Source of the DNA: Desulfomonile sp.
GTDB taxonomy: Bacteria > Desulfobacterota > Desulfomonilia > Desulfomonilales > Desulfomonilaceae
Length of the DNA: 10,000 nt
Direction of reading: 5' to 3'
Assembly (NCBI GenBank): GCA_020216785.1
Contig: JAIWNO010000155.1
Coordinates: 1-10,000 of the forward strand
In this document: positions 6,431 through 10,000 of the stretch, one piece after another
Layout of the letters: the number at the start of each line of letters is the position of its first letter
How positions within the stretch are numbered: position 1 is the stretch's first letter
Made by a program: the position numbers and the translations under genes
The notes under the pieces: model-generated
Database searches by the model: none
The model's input: only the letters and a program-made list of their open reading frames with translations
What the model was told of the DNA's origin: nothing

Positions 6431-7618
6431 ATGATTAAAAATATTCAGGTCAGGAATTTCAAGAACTTCAGAGATGCAGAATTTGACGTCAGACCGCTGA
6501 ACATATTTATCGGACCTAACGGTGCAGGAAAATCCAATCTCGGGAACTTTCTCCTAATGGTAAGCTTCCTCGCGTCAGGTCCTTTCAGCAGCGCCTTCGG
6601 ACCTGGTCCCTTCACCTTCCGACAGACTTTGAGCCGCAGAGAAAAGGACGATCCGAACCCGCAAGACCAGGACATTCATTTCAAGATCACCGTTGAAGTT
6701 GAGGGAATCAACTACGAGTACACGCTCACGTTTACCGAAATACGCCGAAACGAGTATCTCATCAAGGAGGAAACACTCCAGGAAGTCCAAGGTGAGATCC
6801 TGTTTACCATAGGCGACGTCAAGGCACGTGAGTCGAAAATGGCACAGATGCGCAAGGGGCACGCGTGGAACGACGCGGAGCGCCGCGTTCGCGCTGTCGC
6901 GCAGTATCTCTCCAAAATAAAGCGCTATCGGTTCGTGCCTGACCTCATCAAGAAACCCGCTTCAGTGCAGGACTCCTATCTCCTGGATCACACCGGTGAA
7001 AACCTCGCCGCGGTTATTCATTTCCTGGAGAAAAACCATCCGGATCACTTTCAGCGAATTGTCCGAGAGATTAGACGGGTTGTGCCGAACATCAGGAGGG
7101 TGTTTACCCCAAGTCTGGGCGATCCGCACCAAGTCGGAATCGGGGTGGAAGAGTACACCAAGTCCGGATACTTTGTGGGCCCCCAGCTGTCGGATGGATT
7201 TCTCGTCTTCGTGGCTCTTTGTACCCTCTTCAACCTGCCTGACCAGCCGAGGATCTTCTTCATCGAAGAGCCCGAGACATACATCAACCCGAACCGGCTC
7301 CGGGTGCTTTATGACATCATGCTCCGGTTTTCGGAACAGAACCCGCAGAAGCAGGTGCTGACGAGTTCACACTCCCCTTATTTCATTGATTGGTCGGACG
7401 ACAGGCCTGAAGATCTGACACTCATGATGGAGCAAAACGGGTGGGTGCAGTTTCGGAATCTCAAAGGAGCGCCTGGTCTGCGGCAATTCCTCGAGGACGA
7501 CCCTTGGGGCCAGGAATGGGTGGCAAGGTTTTTCATGGCGGGTGAATCGGACGAGTCATTTACGCCGGTGGACGTAGAAGCTCTTGACGATCCTGAGGAA
7601 CTGGCCATGCGTCGGTAG
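6431..7618 (+). CDS. RecF/SMC-like AAA ATPase (AAA_21 type), no known partner
   Basis: Predicted cytoplasmic ATPase of the ABC/SMC-like class, 395 aa from the chosen start. It opens with 'MIKNIQVRNFKNFRDAEFDVRPLNIFIGPNGAGKSN', with Walker A at residues 28-36. An ABC-like signature LSDG is at 253-256, Walker B with the catalytic acidic pair (FFIEEPE) at about 275-282, and a switch histidine in 'LTSSHSPYF' (His314). The middle (about 60-240) is the family's variable insert. There is no TOPRIM or nuclease domain after the ATPase, so it is not an OLD-type nuclease. Related ATPases act in DNA repair and in many phage-defence systems, usually with a neighbouring effector, which is absent here. Start: the ATG at 6431 directly precedes the conserved N-terminus and has AAAGGA ten bases upstream; in-frame ATGs at 6404 and 6344 would add unrelated residues. 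The acidic tail (about 370-395) is low-complexity. Confidence 0.88.
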   Translation: MIKNIQVRNFKNFRDAEFDVRPLNIFIGPNGAGKSNLGNFLLMVSFLASGPFSSAFGPGPFTFRQTLSRREKDDPNPQDQDIHFKITVEVEGINYEYTLTFTEIRRNEYLIKEETLQEVQGEILFTIGDVKARESKMAQMRKGHAWNDAERRVRAVAQYLSKIKRYRFVPDLIKKPASVQDSYLLDHTGENLAAVIHFLEKNHPDHFQRIVREIRRVVPNIRRVFTPSLGDPHQVGIGVEEYTKSGYFVGPQLSDGFLVFVALCTLFNLPDQPRIFFIEEPETYINPNRLRVLYDIMLRFSEQNPQKQVLTSSHSPYFIDWSDDRPEDLTLMMEQNGWVQFRNLKGAPGLRQFLEDDPWGQEWVARFFMAGESDESFTPVDVEALDDPEELAMRR

Positions 7619-7669
7619 GTCTGTGTCGGGCAGCCGAACGCGCGGTTCACCGGTTCAAGATCCCGTGCA

Positions 7670-7954
7670 TTACTCCGGCTGCGGTTCCCTTACATCGGTG
7701 CTGTTGATTTTTTCCCACGTATTCGGTCTTTTCGGCCCCATCGAGAGGCGGTGGTATTGCCAGGCCAAGTGGCAGTGCAACATAATGTCTTCAACCCAGT
7801 CTCTCATGTCGCACATCGTGCCGTAGGTTCCTTCGGCTTCTTCCTTTTCGGCCCCTTCCTTCACCACCGCATCCACTTTTTGGAGCAGCTCGAAGATCCT
7901 CCCGAAGCACTTGTGCACGTGCAAGTCGAATTCTTCGGCGCTTGTAAATTCCAC
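7670..7954 (-). CDS. Small hypothetical protein, His/Cys-containing, GTG start
   Basis: A 94-aa protein that I do not recognise. It looks mostly helical: an amphipathic stretch at about residues 9-32 (LHVHKCFGRIFELLQKVDAVV), a short Glu/Lys-rich turn at 33-42, and a second helix at about 46-70 (MCDMRDWVEDIMLHCHLAWQYHR). His12, His14, Cys16, Cys48, His60, Cys61, His62 and His68 are placed so that two helices could form a metal or haem site; this is speculation from spacing. There is no signal peptide or membrane segment. The start is GTG at 7954, with AAAGGA ten bases upstream and no in-frame ATG before the upstream TAG at 8002. It lies 357 bp downstream of the universal stress gene on the same strand and converges on the ATPase. 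Sensible composition and a ribosome site support a real gene. Confidence 0.6.
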   Translation of the reverse strand: MEFTSAEEFDLHVHKCFGRIFELLQKVDAVVKEGAEKEEAEGTYGTMCDMRDWVEDIMLHCHLAWQYHRLSMGPKRPNTWEKINSTDVREPQPE

Positions 7955-8311
7955 TATGCTGGATTCCTTTCCGTTTACGGAGTCTGCCGGAACTCTTGGC
8001 TAATAGCAATACGAGCCGAAGCGGTCAGTCCGCCGGGCACTCACCTAAATCGCACGGTTGAAAACGCAGTGCTATAGAATCGCTCACCCACGTGCGCTGA
8101 GGTTCGTGGTCACTAGAGAACGTAGGGGCGACCGGCCGGCCGCCTCTACACCGTATTACGTTCCCCGCTACCACGCATCCCTTTCGGGGCAAAGCCACGA
8201 CGAAATTCGGTCCGATCCTCATTGTTCGTTGTAGCTTCTCGCCATGAGAGCTAAGTCGTCGTGAGTAAGAACGCTTTTCACATGCGTAGTCGCCTTCTCG
8301 ATCTCGGAGCA
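7955..8311. other. Gap after the universal stress gene, holding a palindrome
   Basis: A 357-bp stretch between the stop of the universal stress gene and the small GTG-start gene. The only clear structure is the palindrome at 8122-8149. I see no convincing open frame; a minus-strand frame of about 100 codons that runs into the end of the stress gene has no ribosome site and no recognisable sequence. No good promoter for the small gene is visible, although a separate transcript is likely given the distance. Confidence 0.5.
8122..8149. repeat. 28-bp near-perfect palindrome, probably a dispersed repeat or REP-like element
   Basis: Arms GTAGGGGCG (8122-8130) and CGCCTCTAC (8141-8149) flank a central CCGGCCGG (8132-8139). 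All 14 positions pair except one A-C, with one G-U in the plus-strand RNA. GTAGGGGCG-type palindromes recur as dispersed intergenic elements in many environmental bacterial genomes; that is from general memory, and only one copy lies in this window. It is about 160 bp past the stop of the universal stress gene and could act as a bidirectional RNA stem, though no U-run follows. Confidence 0.6.
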
Positions 8312-8845
8312 TCAGGCGGCTTTGATCAGCTCCCACCGACCGTCGGGAATGTTCAAATCCGCGACGATTTCCTTGGCCTTTTCATTGAGAAAGAACTGAT
8401 CGGCCGAGTCCGGGCCCACCAATACCAGCGGCCCGTGAAACGAGTTAGCAAACTTCTCGATTGTCGTGGTGCCGCCGAAACTTGCCCCCTTGCCCTGGTA
8501 ACCGATAACCAGCACGTCGTACTCACCGCGCTTAAAGCATTTTCTCAGTTCCCACTCGTCAGCTCCTTCACACACGCGAAACCCCACATCCGTGTAATCC
8601 CCAAGTCGATCGTCGTACTTGAAACGGAGGTCCCTGTCCTTTTCCGCGATGATCTCGGGAGTGACCGGAGCGGTCTTGGTCTTCTCCGCGTCAATGAACA
8701 CCACGTCCCGCCGAAGCAGGTACGGTGACTCGAGAAATTGAAAAATATTTAGCTTCGCTTTGTGACTCCGTGCCAAGGAGAGCGCGTAGTCGAAAGCCCA
8801 GTCTCCTTGGAGTGAAAATAGTGCTGCCAGTCCTACACCTTTCAT
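8312..8845 (-). CDS. Universal stress protein (UspA-like)
   Basis: Single-domain cytoplasmic protein of 177 aa, slightly longer than the usual 140-160. The core beta-alpha pattern is clear: a first strand and helix 'GLAALFSLQGDWAFDYALSLARSHKAKLNIFQFLES', then the C-terminal nucleotide-loop region 'YDVLVIGYQGKGASFGGTTTIEKFANSFHGPLVLVGPD' at about 109-146. The ATP-binding pattern of the family (G-2x-G-9x-G-S/T) is only partly kept: GYQG is present but the next G-T comes early, so nucleotide binding is uncertain. The last 30 residues extend beyond the usual domain. The ATG follows a perfect AGGAGG at 5 nt, so it is probably well translated. The gene starts 36 bp after the histidine kinase and is probably cotranscribed with it, suggesting it is an output or companion of that sensor; this link is inferred. 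Confidence 0.85.
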   Translation of the reverse strand: MKGVGLAALFSLQGDWAFDYALSLARSHKAKLNIFQFLESPYLLRRDVVFIDAEKTKTAPVTPEIIAEKDRDLRFKYDDRLGDYTDVGFRVCEGADEWELRKCFKRGEYDVLVIGYQGKGASFGGTTTIEKFANSFHGPLVLVGPDSADQFFLNEKAKEIVADLNIPDGRWELIKAA

Positions 8846-8881
8846 TGTCGCCTCCTAACCTGACGTAGCCTTTATAGGGCA

Positions 8882-10000
8882 TCAGACGGCCATCTTCAGT
8901 CCGTCACCCTCTCTTGTCGGTTCAAATGGGATCTCGATGGTGAACCGTGTCCCTTGGCCCGGCTCGGAGTCAACCGCGATGGTCCCTCCATGCTCCTCCA
9001 CGACCTTCCTGGTAATGACAAGGCCTAAACCTGTTCCTCGCGATCCCTTTGTCGAATAAAATTTGTCGAAAAGCTTCTCCTTGATTTCTTCGGGAATGCC
9101 CGGACCGTTGTCCTCCACGTACATGACGAGCTTTCCGTCGTGCTCATTCGCGCTCACAGTGATGCGGCGGTCTCTTCTGCTCACCGTTCTGAGTGCTTCA
9201 ACCGCGTTGGCCACCAGATTTGCCAATGCGCTATGGATTCCTGCGGGATCCAGGAGACCCGGCCGCATTTCTCGGTCGAATTCTCTCTTGATTTCGATAT
9301 GCTCAGCGCAAGCCCGATTCTCATAAAGGTCGCACACCTCTGCCAACACCTCACCGGGATTGCACGCGACACGATCGGGCTCCCGCTCTTTGGACGCGTA
9401 GAGAATTCCGCTGACCAAGTCCGAGACTTTCTCCACATTCTTTTTTACCATGTCCCATCCCTGCGCGACCCGGTCTTGTCTGCCTCGTTGCAAGCCGGAA
9501 TCCACCACATATACGCCACCCTGAAGTCCGGCGAGGATATTCTTGATTGTGTGCGACATTCCTGCAATCGTTTCACCCAGAACAGTCAGTTCTCCTTGGA
9601 GGCGCTTAATTTCGGTGATGTTCGTGCTCATCTCGATGACGCCGGTGATCTTGCCCTTCTCGTCTCGTACCGGCGCGGTATGCACGAGCACATATGTGGG
9701 CTGGCCGTTGCGTTTCCAAACTTCTTCCGACTGGTGGGATTGACCATCCGCGAAGGTCTTCTCGACCGGGCAGTTCTCGCACTTGCAGTCGAGCTTTTTA
9801 TAAACCCGGAAACAGTTCTCCCCGATCCTGTCGCCGAAATCAGCTTTGAACAGCTGGTTTGCCTGCACAACACGATAGTCTTCGTTCACGACCGTGAGAT
9901 AGCACGGGACATTGCCAAAGAGGTACTTGTAGTCCTCCTTTTTTCGTTCAAGCTCCATCTGGAGCTGCTTAAGGCGTGTGACGTCAATCGACATTTCGAG
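8882..10000 (-). CDS. PAS sensor histidine kinase, 5' end outside the window
   Basis: Two-component sensor kinase. Numbered from the first ATG (9994), a PAS domain with PAC tail covers about residues 15-130. A phosphoacceptor helix follows, with His148 in 'AGMSHTIKN', as in NtrB-like kinases. The ATPase domain has an N-box 'NLVANAVEAL' at 259-268, G1 'DNGPGIPEE' at 295-303, the F-box 'KFYSTKG' and G2 'GTGLGL' at 320-325. The PAS domain holds Cys61, Cys70, Cys72 and Cys75 (C-x8-C-x-C-x2-CP), a possible redox or metal site. There is no membrane segment in the visible part. The frame continues upstream without a stop as 'LEMSIDVTRLKQLQMEL'. That closely resembles the end of the visible PAS/PAC unit ('IEMSTNITEIKRLQGEL'), so the protein probably has at least one more PAS domain beyond the right edge and 9994 is not the true start. 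No response regulator is in the window. Confidence 0.93.
   Translation of the reverse strand, partial: LEMSIDVTRLKQLQMELERKKEDYKYLFGNVPCYLTVVNEDYRVVQANQLFKADFGDRIGENCFRVYKKLDCKCENCPVEKTFADGQSHQSEEVWKRNGQPTYVLVHTAPVRDEKGKITGVIEMSTNITEIKRLQGELTVLGETIAGMSHTIKNILAGLQGGVYVVDSGLQRGRQDRVAQGWDMVKKNVEKVSDLVSGILYASKEREPDRVACNPGEVLAEVCDLYENRACAEHIEIKREFDREMRPGLLDPAGIHSALANLVANAVEALRTVSRRDRRITVSANEHDGKLVMYVEDNGPGIPEEIKEKLFDKFYSTKGSRGTGLGLVITRKVVEEHGGTIAVDSEPGQGTRFTIEIPFEPTREGDGLKMAV

Noticed and set aside
6135..6434. A 99-codon plus-strand open frame just before the ATPase
   Set aside because: It lacks a ribosome site, has Arg/Ser-rich composition and no recognisable domain, and runs over the ATPase start in a different frame.
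6431..7618. ATPase as part of a retron, Septu or OLD-type (Gabija-like) defence system
   Set aside because: No reverse transcriptase, HNH or UvrD-like helicase gene is nearby, and the protein has no TOPRIM domain. Only the generic ATPase call is supported.
7640..7670. GGTTCAAGATCC resembling a tRNA T-loop
   Set aside because: No acceptor, D or anticodon arms can be built around it at tRNA spacing.
1..10000. CRISPR array, integrase or insertion sequence
   Set aside because: No regularly spaced repeats, no transposase or integrase motifs, and no terminal inverted repeats were seen anywhere in the window.

Overview
The window reads as a chromosomal segment of a moderately GC-rich Gram-negative bacterium. 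Strong Shine-Dalgarno sites, an EpsC-type serine acetyltransferase with a long N-terminal extension, an HTH/Zn-ribbon regulator of the COG3357 type, a universal stress protein next to a PAS histidine kinase, and a sec-exported family 5 solute-binding protein all fit a deltaproteobacterial (Desulfobacterota) lineage. That placement is an inference, because no rRNA or other phylogenetic marker is present.

Layout, left to right. (1) 1-3833, minus strand: single-stranded DNA-binding protein (ssb), then an Opp/Dpp-type ABC importer in the order solute-binding protein, permease B, and the start of permease C, which runs off the left edge. The two permease genes overlap by ATGA. A 238-bp gap with GC-rich hairpins lies between the binding protein and permease B. 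(2) 3988-5444, plus strand: an HTH plus zinc-ribbon protein whose best start appears to be a CTG codon, then serine O-acetyltransferase, the first step of cysteine synthesis. The first is divergent from ssb. (3) 5445-6430: almost 1 kb without a convincing gene but with several signals: a good sigma70-type promoter, a predicted folded RNA whose 5' end falls at the base of a closing helix, an imperfect direct repeat, a strong isolated hairpin and a 16/19 match to the Fur box. (4) 6431-7618, plus strand: a RecF/SMC-like AAA ATPase (AAA_21 type) with no recognisable partner gene. (5) 7670-10000, minus strand: PAS histidine kinase (runs off the right edge), universal stress protein, a 357-bp gap holding a near-perfect 28-bp palindrome, and a small His/Cys-containing protein with a GTG start that converges on the ATPase.

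Functionally, the window has an uptake system for peptides or oligosaccharides, a cysteine-synthesis gene and a stress-signalling pair. The most interesting part is the non-coding island 5445-6430 in front of the orphan ATPase. I cannot show that the island and the ATPase form one system. The RNA, the Fur-like box and the ATPase are therefore reported as separate observations.
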